Both the position numbers and the translations under genes were made by a program. A stretch of DNA of 64,000 nt from Neckera pumila. Its lineage: Eukaryota > Streptophyta > Bryopsida > Hypnales > Neckeraceae. The notes beneath the pieces were generated by a model. It was not told the origin of the DNA and did no database searches. It saw only the letters and a list, made by a program, of their open reading frames with translations. Positions 35,973 to 47,090 of the stretch are shown in pieces. The stretch spans positions 558,001 through 622,000 of the forward strand of contig OZ018408.1 in NCBI GenBank assembly GCA_963969595.1, written 5' to 3'. Each line of letters starts with the position of its first letter. Positions within the stretch are counted from its first letter, which is position 1.

Positions 35973-36439
35973 CAAAGTTCAAAGATAGTGGGCGTGTTTG
36001 TCATAGTGGCTTGACAAACCATATTGGCCAAGTATTACAAATACTAGTATTTTCTTCTATAGAGATGTGGCTCCAGATTTTGCACCCATTTAAGTATTTC
36101 ATTTAGCTAGCAAGATGTTGGAGGGCAAAGTACCTGTGCCATCTCTTAAAGTGGTTCAAGCCATCACTAAGCTTTCTATGGAAGAAGATTTGGTTAAGTT
36201 GCAAGCTAAGCTTGCAATTGAAGCTATTGTAGTTTTTGAGGAGGGTGTTTTGCAACAAGCAGAGCCACTTTTTTATATCTTATACATCTTTGACTATGGG
36301 GGTGGCTTACTTGGTTGATGTTGCAGCTAGATCTGCTCGAGAATGTCGTAACTTAAGACCAAGTGTAATATGGCTAGTTAATGACAACAATGTCCTTGTT
36401 GTCAGCCGCATGAGTGGCAATACCACTTGTATTACACCA

Positions 36440-36660
36440 TAACAAGTGATGATGGACTCTAGTGTTTACCAGTTATGATTGGCAAGTAACTTGCCCAAGA
36501 ACTAGGTCTCATTGCAACGGACCTTGGGTCTTGTCCATTCAATATTGTTACTTTTGTTGGAGGTACAAAGCGTGCCACTAGTTATACTAAGCAACCACTA
36601 AAGCTAGTTTTTTGCATTGGCCTGGGACACTTTATTCACATTTGTAGCTATAATGTATAG
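36440..36660 (+). pseudogene. Protease-like region of the gypsy element
   Basis: Fragments such as QELGLIATDLGSCPFNIVTF and TKQPLKLVFCIGLG fit the body of a retropepsin. The D-S/T-G active site is not readable, presumably lost upstream in the frameshifted part. Confidence 0.4.
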
Positions 36661-37011
36661 TCACTAGTGCTACCAACTATGATATTTTTCTTGGTCAGCA
36701 AGCACTAGTCTTGATAATTGGACTAAAGAAGCATGGATAAGACCAAGATGGTCTACTGGTGATGGAAATAAGGAATTATGGCCTTTACAGTGACTGCAAT
36801 GATCAGGTCAGCAGAAGCCTTGTTTTGTTGCAATGCATTTGCATCAAATTTACTATGTGGACCAGTGCTTATAGAAGAAATTATGGCATTTATGTCTAGC
36901 TCTATGGCATTGCATAATTGATCTTCCTTTGAAGTCCCTCGCAAACATTGCAAGGACCCTATTCCTCCATGGAATACACGTGTTGAATTGTTTCAACAAT
37001 GCTAAGATATT

Positions 37012-38090
37012 GTGGCTTCATTGGATCCAATAGAGGAGTCATCAATCTCTTCTTCACATCTTTTTGTCCAACCTATTCATTGGCATCCACCAGCAGAGGG
37101 TATCACTCTTGTGGAGCTATTTGTAGGCATTGGTACCAGTTTGGCAAGTGCTTTAGAGGCTGGAATCAAGGTCAAGTGCTACATTAATGTGGAAAAGGAG
37201 ACTACACCCAATCAGGCAGCTTGTCATCATTTCCAGTGATTATTGGCTTTGTATCCAAAGCAATTATCTCATTATGCCATTCATGGTTGTTTAGATAAAC
37301 TTCCTCAAGATATAGCTCTTATTAGTGATGAAGATCTAAGGAGGTTGGGCCACATTGATTTATTCATTGCTAGTTGCCTTGCCAAGGTCACTCATGGACA
37401 AGAGTCGGTAGAGGTCTTGATGATCCACAATCTAGTCTACTTGTAGACTTGCTCCGGCTCATACAATGGTGGTATATCCACCAGTCTACTCCATTGGAAT
37501 ATATTTTCGAGACTGTGCCTCCATTAGGTGACCAAGGACAAAGGTTCTTGTAGAATGAGCACTACATTCATCAATTTCTAGGCCCTCCAACCTTCGTAGA
37601 TGCTGCAGCTTTGGGTTCTTATGCTCATTACCCACGTTGGATTTAATATTTGGACCAATCTAGCTACTTCTCATATGCTCACAACATCCCTTTCAAGAAT
37701 CACAAGGCCTATATGATGTAAGGTGGTTGATATCTTCAATGATTATCATGTTCCCTTAGATGTTTCTAAGGATGATGAATCTCCTTTAGCTTGTGTGAAC
37801 ATGCTGTGGGCACCTTGAGTTGCCTTCCCTACATTTGTGACATAGATAATTTCTTTTGCATTTTGAGCATGTAGACATGGCATGGTGTGGAATGTCTACA
37901 CTCAGACTCATTTTGAGCCTTTTGCTAATGGGAGAGAACGTGCAATGGGCTATTGTTGCTTACAATCTCATAGAGGGTCTACAATGCTTTTAGGCCAGGC
38001 TACGGATTTCAACACTTTGGTGTGCATTATTGGCCCATGTCTTGCTATTCAACATCATCACGGTGACCATTTGCTTACTCTGATGCCAAA
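37012..38090 (+). pseudogene. Cytosine-C5 DNA methyltransferase domain in pol
   Basis: C5-MTase motifs appear in order: motif I LVELFVGIGTSLASALEAG (from 37,108); motif IV LPCQGHS (PCQ at 37,377-37,385), reached after a one-base frameshift just upstream, then GRGLDDPQSSLL; motif VI ETVPPLG (37,509; canonical E-N-V with Asn replaced by Thr); motif VIII ALGSYAHYPRW (around 37,615); and motif IX/X-like RERAMGY ... LLGQATDFNTL (37,930-38,020). Several stops lie between. The arrangement protease-MTase-RT indicates a captured domain within the polyprotein. The DNMT subfamily cannot be settled by eye. This copy cannot be active. Confidence 0.75.
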
Positions 38091-38599
38091 AAGCAATGGT
38101 TAGGGACTTAGGAGGCAGTGGAGTCTAAACTCACTAAGGTTGAGGAGTCTAGGTCATTTTTCCTTTGAAGCGGCACATAGCAGAAGAGCTTTGGGCTCAA
38201 CATGTTTTTGCTTCTTTGGCTCAAGATTTTGGAAAAGTAGGTGCCCAAGAAATGTTCTCAAGGGTATTTTTACAGGATCCTTTCTTTTCTATAGACACCA
38301 CAAATTTGCATACAAACTATGGTGAAGAAGCCCTTTATTTTACCTCAAGCAAGGAGATTGAAGGCACAGAGGTTGTTCCTTCTACATACAAATGAGCAAT
38401 TACAAGCCATGCCGATGCAGTGGTGCTCCATTGGTTGAAATGGGAATTAAGGAGTTTGATTGTACTTAGGGCCAAATCTTACTGGTGCCAAAGTACGAAG
38501 GGCACGGGCTTTTATTTGCTTGTATTGTAATTGATTTGCCATTAGATTGGAAGAACTTGAGGGCTATAAAGTCAAACCTATGAAGATGATCATCTAATT

Positions 38600-39250
38600 T
38601 TTAGATGCCTTTATAGATTGAATGTTTCAAAGAGAGATGGTGTCCAAACTTGTTGTTGGGAGTTATTGGCCGTGGGTTTGATTGAGCTTTCTAATGGCAA
38701 ATATGCTTGTGATATGGTTATGCCTTCCAAGAAAGATGTATTTGGCAACTGGACGGAGAAGCACATGTGTAGAGATTACCACCTAGTTAACCATAAGACC
38801 AAGTCAGATTGGTATTCAATGCTAATGCCAAAGGAGATATTTGATGTAGTGGGATATTCTGGAGTTTTCAGTACTTTTGGATTTGCAATCTAGTTATCAC
38901 CAGTTGACATTGCTTGTAGGAGATTGGATATAGACAACATTTTGGAAAGCTGATTAAGATGGCAAGGAGCAACTCAATCACTAGAAATTTCTTCCATTTG
39001 GCCTCAAGAATGCACCAGTTGAATTTTAAAGGGTGATGGACCAGGTTTTGACTGGCCTATCATTTGCTAGATGTTACATTGATGATGTCATCATCTTTAG
39101 TAGCAACCCCCATGAGCATGTGAGGCATTTGCAGGCGATATTTGAACAACTACAACAGTAGGGATTGAGCTTACATCATGGCAGATGTAGGTTCTTCCAT
39201 TACCGGTTACCACATTTGGACCATATGATTGTACCAGGGGTCTTGGAGTG
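38600..39250 (+). pseudogene. Reverse transcriptase of the MTase-bearing gypsy element
   Basis: The finger/palm part reads LAVGLIELSNGKYACDMVMP and MCRDYHLVNHKTKSDWY (38,660-38,830). The catalytic box CYIDDVIIFS is intact with YIDD at 39,075-39,086, followed by HVRHLQAIFEQLQ and a GLSLHHGRCRFF thumb-side block. Frameshifts separate the two halves. Confidence 0.8.
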
Positions 39251-39259
39251 GAGCAAACA

Positions 39260-39890
39260 AAGGTAGATGCGCTATAAAAGATTCCAGCACCTTTCAGTGT
39301 GTTACGACCTCAAGTATTTTTTGGCTTAGCAAATTATTATCGTCGATTTGTCAAAAATTTAGCTTGATTGCCAAGCCACTCACAATTCTTATAGGAAAGG
39401 ACCAACCATGGACTTGGAGTTGTGAGCAACAGCAAGCTTTTGATACACTGAAGCAGAAGTTGAATTCAACTTCTATGCTTCAATGGCCAGATGCTACGAG
39501 ATCTTTTCAATTGCACACAGATTAGAGTGCAGTGGAGTTGGGAGCAGTCTTAACACAGAATAATGATGCACAATGAGAGTATGTCATTACATTTGCTTTA
39601 GGAGCAATAACAATGCGGAATCCAACTATTCATCTTATGAGGGAGAAGCTTTGGTTGCAGTTTGGGTCATTGCTCACTTCTGACCTTATTTGTACAATCA
39701 ATAGTTTACGGTGGTAAATCATCAACCTCTGAAGTGGCTTATGGAATCTGATAAGCTTAATGGCAAGCTTGCTAGATGGACGTTGTTGCTTCAAGAGTTC
39801 AAGAGTATGATTTTGAGGTTGTACATCAAACAAGCATGACCAATTTGGATGTCGATGGACTCTCTTATAATCCAAGCCCTTCAAAGGAGG
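39260..39890 (+). pseudogene. RT connection and RNase H of the gypsy element
   Basis: LANYYRRFVKNL (39,328 onward, in a shifted frame) is the typical post-RT block. RNase H follows with FQLHTD (39,508), AVELGAVLTQ, a degraded region, and EYDFEVVHQTSMTNLDVDGL (39,803-39,865). Confidence 0.7.
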
Positions 39891-40259
39891 ACTTGATTGG
39901 AGCTAGATGGCATGGGAAATGTGATAGAGAACCAGTTCTTGGATGGCATGCTGCAGAAAACCTCATTTTGATGTCAAGTTCTACATCTGTGATGCCCAAA
40001 CAAGGGTCAGATGAAGAATCTGACAAAATCAAACCCAAGTTGTTAACGATGTGTAGGAGGACCATGCAGTCTTACACAAGCTTCAACAAGGACATTTTCT
40101 ACATCCATCTCTATCTTGGAGCGAAATAGAGTTGGTTGTCGAGCAGCAAGATTCTGTTGGAAGAACAGTTTGATGTTTTGAATGTGGTCTGATGGAACTA
40201 GGCGCATAGTTCCAAGACTAGATCATAGGGCTTCTTTAGTGCAACAAGTACACAAGGTT

Positions 40260-41620
40260 TTTTGACATTTTGGCTTGTGTTGGACAAATTCTATATTACG
40301 CAGCCAATATTGGTGGATTGTTACGTACCAACAAGTCGTTTATGTTTCTTGGTGTGAGGTGTGTGATTGAGGTAGATCAAGTATTAACACCTTATTACCT
40401 CAACTTTGACCTTTATTTGGGCATCATGGGTTTGAGTTATTGTTGGGCTCTAGACTTTGCGAGGCCATTCATTGTCATTCCACATAGGGCTAAATATTTA
40501 TTGGTGATGGTGGAGCATTTTCGCAAGCAAATTGAACTTGTGGTTCTACCACAAAATTCTTCAGAATTGGCAGCTATAGCTTTTCTTGATCGTGTTTTGG
40601 TACATTTTGGAGCATCTACTAAAGTATTGATAGATTGAGTGTGGGAAGTTTAGTTCTTTCAAAGAATTATATACTAAAGCCCTAAAGATCACCGTACTAC
40701 TTCTAGAGATCACCATGAGGCAAATGGCTTGACTAAGCATTAGAAAAAAACAAAAAAAAAGCCCTCTAGAGTGTAGCTCTAGATTGACATGGCCAAGCTA
40801 TTTCAAGCTTGGCCTGCAATCCTGAAATGGCTACTAGTGAGCAGTGAGCTTGGTTGACTGCTTGCCAAAACAGTTAGTTGTCGTACTTTCTTTTTTTTTT
40901 TAAATATTTTTTTAAGATTAAAAAAATTATTATTATTATTATTAACTTTTTATTCGGAAAATTGACTTCTTGCTCCACTATCACAGCAGAAACTGTTGCG
41001 TGGAAATAGGGGAAATCATTATTTTTTTGCCCCGTAAAACTAAATTTCAAGGTCCTTCGAAGGGCTATGGAGCAACCCTCCAGAGGGCTCATTTTTTCTC
41101 TAGTGCGGGTTGTCCAAACAATCAAGCGTGGTTTACAGAAGTACAGATTGTTTTGTGGCAATTATTGCAATTAGAACTTGATGTTACGATGGATTGCTAT
41201 AAGCTATTGTTTTAGCAGGCAAGCATCCTTTACGTCTTATAGCCCTTACCAATTGTTATATGGATAGGAGCCAACTCTACCTAGTTCATTGCGGGAGAAA
41301 TTAGCTCCAATTATAAACTTGGATGACCCTAATATGTGGACTCAATGTCTACATGATTGACCAAAGTTCTTCCAAGGGGCCTATAGCTATGAAGAACTTA
41401 TCTATTGCTCAACATTGTGATACTTTATGGTATGCTTGCATTTGTAGTGGAGCTTACCGTCCGCAATTGAAGAGATTCTCTCAAGGAGTTTATGTCTATA
41501 TTCAACGTGAGGCGCTAACAATCCTTGATGTCAAGGCAGGGTGTACTATTCTTCATGTGAAGGATGTATTGCCTAGCCGTATTTTGTTGCTTGAAGGCAA
41601 AGATGGATGGGAATGTCAAG
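40260..41620 (+). pseudogene. Integrase with GPY/F-like tail, split by a MITE
   Basis: The catalytic core shows ALDFARPFIVIPHRAKYLLV (first Asp near 40,455), AFLDRVLVHFGASTKVLID (second Asp near 40,633) and HHEANGL before the MITE at 40,743. After it the reading resumes at VVQTIKRGLQKY (41,110). YQLLYG, EPTLPSSL and REKLAPI follow near 41,245-41,310, then AYRPQLKRFSQGVYVYIQRE (41,453 onward), typical of a GPY/F module. Confidence 0.75.
40743..41100. mobile_element. TA-flanked MITE inside integrase
   Basis: Integrase coding stops at 40,740 and resumes near 41,104. The ends are inverted copies (GARAAAAA...GCCCTCTRGAG, about 30 bp, imperfect), and TA dinucleotides flank the element at 40,741-40,742 and 41,101-41,102, suggesting a Tc1/mariner-type MITE. 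A related sequence occurs at about 62,690-62,925. Confidence 0.55.
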
Positions 41621-41689
41621 AGTACTCTAATAATTGTGCTCCGTGTCATCTTCCTATTGATGATTCTTTGCATCCAAAGCTGGTTGTTG

Positions 41690-41845
41690 TGCCAGTTGGC
41701 CTTCCATATTATATGTGTAGTGAGAAGGAAGGGGCAGCCATCATGTTATTGTATGACCAATGTCAACGTGGATGATAAATGGCATGCTTAACGCCACTCT
41801 TTTTATTCTTCCTTCTAGGGATTGGATTTGTCCTTGTTGCAAACA
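41690..41845 (+). pseudogene. PHD-finger-like module at the pol C-terminus
   Basis: After a Cys/His-containing linker (NCAPCHLPIDD) the frames give CSEKEGAAIMLLYDQCQRG, then in other frames WHA and RDWICPCC (41,818-41,841). Together these fit the Cys4-His-Cys3 layout of a PHD finger with two frameshifts and at least one lost Cys. Many plant gypsy elements end integrase with a chromodomain; a PHD-like reader in that position is unusual. The call rests on pattern only. Confidence 0.5.
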
Positions 41846-41850
41846 ATCTT

Positions 41851-44081
41851 CAACTCATGTCACATCTTCTGCCAAGAGCTGAGGACTTTTTCAGAGTTAG
41901 CATTCTATATTTGGTGATCATGTTGTCATTTGGATAACCCCTAAAGGACCAAGGTGATTTTCCTATCAAGAACCACTCAAAATTGTCATTTCTATTGCAA
42001 AGAGAAAAGAGCTTAAAAATTGTTTTTTCTTGCATACCCAACCGTAAGATCTTATACTTGACTAAGGTAGGAGGTTCTAAAATGGAGCGGGTTCTAAAAC
42101 CAATCAAGCTCTAGGGATACATTTTGCACTTTCCAATGTACAAGTGGTGTGCATTTGAGGAGGTAGTCGGTTTTAGAGCCCACAAAAATGCACTTTTCTG
42201 CAACTTTAGAAATTCATAACTAATTCTACAAAGCTTCAAAAAATATGAAACAACTTGGGTTAGATGCCAATTTCTCTTGCCTTTCAAGGAAAATTTACTG
42301 AAAAATATTTTAAGAAGTTTTACCTCCCCAAAATTCAGCTTTAGCTTTTAGATGAGCGATTTATGGACCTCTTATCTTAGTATATGAATATGTGGAAGAA
42401 ATTTCAGAAACTTTGACCATGTAGCTTGCAAGATATATGCATTTAAAGTGAAGAAAATAAGTTTTTTGCACCTAACTTGACTAGATTTTTTGGCTTTGAG
42501 TCTTTTTAGTTCAAACTTTTGGAACTATAGACTTTGATTTTCTACTTATTTATGTTAAGTAGTTGAGTCAAGAATCTTCCAAAAAAATTTAGGATAAAAA
42601 GCACTTAATTTTTACTCATTAAAAAATTGTTAAGTAGAGGTGGGTTCAAGATTGAAGAAAATAATAAATTGTTAGTAGCTTTTAGATGGAATTGAGTCAC
42701 AATAATTCCAACGGTAAGATTGTTCTTGCAAGAAAATCCAACCTTGTCTAACAATTTTTTTGAAAAAATTTTAAAATTGCATTGAAAAATGAATTCTACA
42801 AGTTACTTTTCTGAGAAGATGCTTAGATTGCACAAAAAAATAAGATTGTCCATAAATTCTCATTATTAGTCCAAATTGAGTGAAACAAAGCTTCACATAC
42901 ATGTAGACAAAAACATAATCTTTGAGAAAAAAATTTGAAAAAAGATTATTTTGGCTTTTTTGTGATTTTTTTTGTACTGCCCGCCAAATTCCAATTTTGT
43001 TTATTGTGCCATAACATTTGCTCCCGGGCATCAATTAAAATAAAAACTATATATTCACAAAGCTCTTGCAAAATTCTACAACCTCAAAAAATCCCAAAAA
43101 ATAATTCTAAAAATTGAAGCAGTAAGACCTGCCCGGACCCGAATTGTTCCCCGAGGGGACAAACAGTCCTTTAGGGATTAGAAGGTACTAGATATGGATT
43201 CACAATGTCCAATTATGATGGAATTGACTATAGAATTTGACTCCAAAAACTGTCAAAGGCGATTGAGGAAGGGACTCACATTGCACTTAGCCTACAATTC
43301 ATTAATTACTTCCTCACCGACTTGATTGGCCTATCTAAATACCACCACATTGACTTGAATGTATAGAATTGTTGCAGTAGTATCACCAAAGATCATCTCC
43401 AACTACGTATGTTTTTTGTTCCTAGTTGATTGGAGGGATTCCTTATCTGCTAGGGGGGGCATTTAATGGTGTTTTTGTTATGCATTCTTGCTTACTTTTG
43501 ATTTCATATTTAATGTTGGTTTATGTCACTCAATTTGTTGTGTGTTAAGATCTTTATTTACACAACAGCTGTCATGTGATATGACAGCATAAGTGACACC
43601 ATGTCAAGTGGATGTAATTTCATCTTGTTTAGGAACCTTAGGCTATTTTGAGACTTCACCTTAGGTGGCACTAGAAGTAGAAGTTAACTTTTACTTTATG
43701 TCAAATAATTATATAAATTAACGTTTATTTATATAAAATAATTATAGAAGTTAACTTTTACTTTAGTCTATTTTTCTCAATTAGGGTGGGATATTTAAAG
43801 CTTTAAGTTTCCCTTCATTTAGCATTCTTTGTCAAGTCAAGTCTTGTAGGTGTTTTAAGATATATATTGTATTGGAACTATTGTATTTACTATTAAGTAA
43901 AGTTTCACTTTGTGTTACATTTGCACTCTTAGATTCTCCCTTTGTGGAGTGAGAGATAGCTCACCTTATATGTACAGCTCTATAAGCTCTATAAGGCTAT
44001 AGCCGCGTTTGCATTGGGAAATTCGGAGGTTGGAATCCCAAATTGAATTCGAGGTGGAAAAGATTTCTTGTGAAAAACGTG
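41851..44081. other. AT-rich intergenic region with a possible LTR and purine tract
   Basis: No coding region is supported in 41.85-43.9 kb. At 43,453-43,460 a run of G (TAGGGGGGGCATT) resembles a polypurine tract and is followed by LTR-like sequence to about 43.97 kb, possibly the 3' LTR of the gypsy element or of another one. The last 100 bp carry a short GC-richer leader for the phosphatase gene. Confidence 0.35.
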
Positions 44082-44999
44082 ATGTTGGTATCTCGGCATT
44101 TGTTCTTGGGTATGGAGTGTGTAGATATGGAGTGCGGACCGAAGCCCCTGTTACCGGTTAGGGTTTTGAGCTCGGCAGGGGAAGGGAGTGCGCCCGTGCC
44201 GGCGCTGAGCGACGCGGAGCAAGCGGGTTGGGAGCAGCGGCAGAAAGAGGCTGTGGAGGTGAAGGCGCCTTCGGTTCCGTTCCAGTGGCGATGTACACTG
44301 AACTGGGACGCCATCACTAGCAACATTATTGTGGGTTCCTGCCCTCGCAGCCCTGAAGACATTGATTGCATAGTAGACGAGGCGGGCATTGACGCGGTCC
44401 TCAACCTCCAGACCGGCTCGTGCTTCGACGACCTCAAAATCCCGTACAACGCCATTCGCAAGCGGGCGGTGGAGCGCGGCATTCTCCTGGAGCGCATGGA
44501 GATTCGCGACTTTGACCACGCAGATCAATCGTTGATGCTTCCCGTGGTAGTTCGGTTGCTGAATTCTCTTCTGGCGAGGGGGATGAAGGTCTACGTGCAT
44601 TGCACTGCGGGAATCAACCGTTCAACACTCACGGCAGTCGGCCATTTGACGTTTGTGCAGGAAATGGATCTCGAAGAGGCTGTTGCGATGGTGAAATCCG
44701 CCAGGCCTGTGGCGCATCCATACATTGATTGTTGGATGGAAGCGCGACGGAGGTTGCTGGATGGACGGCGAAAGGAAGTCTTTCGAATTTTGGAAGAGAT
44801 TTACAACGCCCAGGTGGGGAAGAAGACCCCAGAGACCAAGCTTTCCAATTTGGTGGTTGCGGAGAAGCGTGTGATTTCGCAAACGTTTCAGAGGTACCTG
44901 GACACGGACCTCGCGATGCTGGACATGGAAACGGCTTGGTTGAAACGGAAGTTTGAGAGGGAGCTCAATAGTGGTGGAAGTGGTTCGGCCAGACACTGA
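44082..44999 (+). CDS. Dual-specificity phosphatase, SEX4/LSF2-like (probable phosphoglucan phosphatase)
   Basis: Single exon, 305 aa from the ATG at 44,082 (ATGs at 44,112 and 44,127 are also possible); GC-rich unlike its surroundings. The DSP domain spans about residues 65-225: FQWRCTLNWDAITSNIIVGS and a PEDID recognition-like start, the general-acid loop EIRDFDHAD (Asp 143), and the active site HCTAGINRS (Cys 174, Arg 180; C-x5-R complete). SEX4 and LSF2 remove phosphate from starch in plastids; the sequence before and around the domain resembles them. There is no carbohydrate-binding CBM48 tail, so it is closer to LSF2 in architecture; the C-terminal 80 residues are helical and charged. 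The Arg-containing N-terminus could be a short transit peptide, but this is weak. The usual G-R-A-P after Cys is N-R-S-T here, so glucan specificity is uncertain. Confidence 0.85.
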   Translation: MLVSRHLFLGMECVDMECGPKPLLPVRVLSSAGEGSAPVPALSDAEQAGWEQRQKEAVEVKAPSVPFQWRCTLNWDAITSNIIVGSCPRSPEDIDCIVDEAGIDAVLNLQTGSCFDDLKIPYNAIRKRAVERGILLERMEIRDFDHADQSLMLPVVVRLLNSLLARGMKVYVHCTAGINRSTLTAVGHLTFVQEMDLEEAVAMVKSARPVAHPYIDCWMEARRRLLDGRRKEVFRILEEIYNAQVGKKTPETKLSNLVVAEKRVISQTFQRYLDTDLAMLDMETAWLKRKFERELNSGGSGSARH

Positions 45000-45233
45000 C
45001 GTTGCCTTGGGACACATTCTATGCACATCAAAGGTGTGTAAGACCTTGTGCAATTACTTCAACGACTTTAGGTTTTAAGTGTGTGTTTTTGAAAGTCTAG
45101 CAAGTCTAGGATGAGGAGAAGAAACTTGGTTTTATCCTCTGTACTATCTTAATCTCGCAAATCGGAGATAGTTTCGGTTCAAAAGTCTGCAACCCAAAAA
45201 AGTTATTATGTATAGGGCAATGCCTGCAGAGGA

Positions 45234-45309
45234 GGGCATTGCGCCAAATAATTGGCCGACGAGGAGGGCAGAGCCCGGCGAGGAGGGCCAATTATTTGGC
45301 GCAATGCCC
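45234..45309. repeat. Perfect 24-bp inverted repeat 3' of the phosphatase gene
   Basis: Arms at 45,234-45,257 and 45,286-45,309 are exact inverse complements (starting GGGCATTGCGCC), separated by a 28-bp GC-rich loop with two GAGGAGGGC-like words. It lies 235 bp after the stop codon. The outer words GGGCAATGCC recur at 63,025-63,055, so it may be a small MITE; it could also form a strong hairpin in a 3' UTR. Confidence 0.75.
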
Positions 45310-45310
45310 G

Positions 45311-46865
45311 ACAATAAGGGTATTGCCTGACGTAAAGCACAAGCAAAATTCAATGAAAACCCGGATGATAAATTGGAGCCAGATGAAAAATCTGTAATCC
45401 TCGATTATGCGGGTTTGCGCACGTAATCGGGCATTATGGCGCAGAAACTTCCCCGCAGAATGAACGGGAGAAATCCTACGAGTGGTTTACGTCATTCACA
45501 CTTCCCTCTTGTCACAGAAAACGAAGTCAATTCAGACATGTTTAGTAGCTACAAAGCTAGAGCTTTCCATAGGAGTAGAAATCATGTCTTAGAAACTTTT
45601 GTTGCATATCATTATATTGTCCAAAGTAGAAGGAAATGGAAGTGGAATCCATCTCATTACCAACTTTGAAATCCACCAGCTTCTGTAAAAGGACATTCAC
45701 ATGTCAAAGATTTAGCAAAGGAAATCAAAATGTCCAAATGTATTTTTAGCAATTGGAACTCTTAAAGTTGATGTACGTGCCTTTTAATGTCATATACTAA
45801 AATTTCTCCTATATATTTTTTCTACATAGACAAGTGGGTGAATCTATAATTGAATATATAGACAAAAAGAACCATAATAAAAACTTTGACAAATCATAAG
45901 GTAAGTGAGCCCACTACAAGCAAAACTATAATAGTTGTGCATACTTTAGAACTAGAATGTACACCACCATTACAATTTTGCCTATAATAAGCTCACTTAC
46001 CTTAGTTAGTGAATGTCAAAGTTGAATATTTAAATGTACCTATCATTTCATTTATTCTAGTATAAGTGAATTTTTGAGCTTTACAAGGTTCAATCGTGTC
46101 AATTTATTAATGTGTGGCATGCTCTTTCAACTTTTTGAGAAAATTTCTAAAATATATTGCAGCATAATACTATAGCTACAAGGTTTTGAAACTCAATCTA
46201 TAATGATAGCTTTCAATCACAATACCAAATATTGTTGCATGTTTTCTCTATAAATGGAGTTGTTTGAAACTATTTCAACTAGAATATAAAGCCAAGATGT
46301 GCTATATTTAGACCATATGCGACCTAACCTAGAAATCAACTAATTTACATTGAATATATATGAGAACTGAATAGTTCATGATAGATAAATGTCAAAAATG
46401 TCTAAATTCTTTTGACTATGAATGCTCGGTGAATTAGAGCCTCAACAGTAGTAAGATGAATTAAAAATGTACAAAAAGAAATCACAAAAATAATCATCCA
46501 TTGATTAAATTGCATACACATAATTCCCAAGTAATTCAGAGTTCTTTAATACAATCCAGCAACGCATCCTTCACAAAGAAAGAAAATAAGAAGGAATTGG
46601 CATCACAAATAGCTTTAGATAGCCATTAATACTAATGTTGAATTATTGCTTGAGTTGAAATTCCTTAAAGCTTGCAATGAAAAAATGTAAGACTTAATCA
46701 AGCAAAAGCACAAGGCCACCAATTGAAAAGAATGTTATAAAAATTGGATTGAATTTTAGAGTAGAAATGTGTTTGAATGACATTATCCATTTATATGATG
46801 AGAAAAGCTAAGGAGATGTGAGCAACACAAGGGAGTGAGAAGACAAAGTGGCCGGGGAAGAGACA
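45311..46865. other. Anonymous AT-rich spacer
   Basis: No gene, RNA or clear repeat was found. A 77-aa ORF at 45,436-45,669 has no recognisable motif and is probably chance. Confidence 0.45.
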
Positions 46866-47090
46866 CACTATAAGAAATCTGTATTTTGGGGGATGTTTTC
46901 ACTATTTTTTAAAACGCATTTTTATGAACATTATAGTTGACAACCCATGTTTTCATGTCAACATTAATGTTCAATAAAACATTTTGATGTTTTATTGAAC
47001 ATTATTGTTGACATTAAAACATGGGTTGTCAACTGTAATGTCCACAAAATTGCGTGAAAACATCCTAAAAAACATGAGTTTCTTATAGTG
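46866..47090. mobile_element. Foldback CACTA MITE (225 bp)
   Basis: It starts CACTATAAGAAATC and ends GTTTCTTATAGTG; nearly the whole sequence folds on itself around a TTTG loop near 46,985, with arms of about 105 bp. The flanking triplets (ACA and ATA) match at two of three positions. It is the same family as 35,758-35,972 and shares terminal bases with the giant transposon. Confidence 0.8.

Larger units (their letters stand above)
35140..41850 (+). mobile_element. Ty3/gypsy retrotransposon carrying a C5-DNA methyltransferase and a PHD-like module (degraded)
   Basis: Domain order on the plus strand: gag with two zinc-knuckle relics (35.1-35.76 kb), protease-like region (36.44-36.66), cytosine-C5 methyltransferase (37.01-38.09), RT (38.6-39.25, intact YIDD), RNase H (39.37-39.89), integrase (40.26-41.2), GPY/F-like region (41.4-41.6) and a terminal PHD-finger-like segment (41.7-41.84). 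Frames shift many times. It is interrupted by MITEs at 35,758-35,972 and 40,743-41,100. C5-MTases captured by retrotransposons are known from dinoflagellates and charophyte algae. LTRs were not identified. Confidence 0.8.

Noticed and set aside
43997..45053. Minus-strand ORFs of 140-166 aa opposite the phosphatase gene
   Set aside because: Shadows of the GC-rich phosphatase coding sequence.
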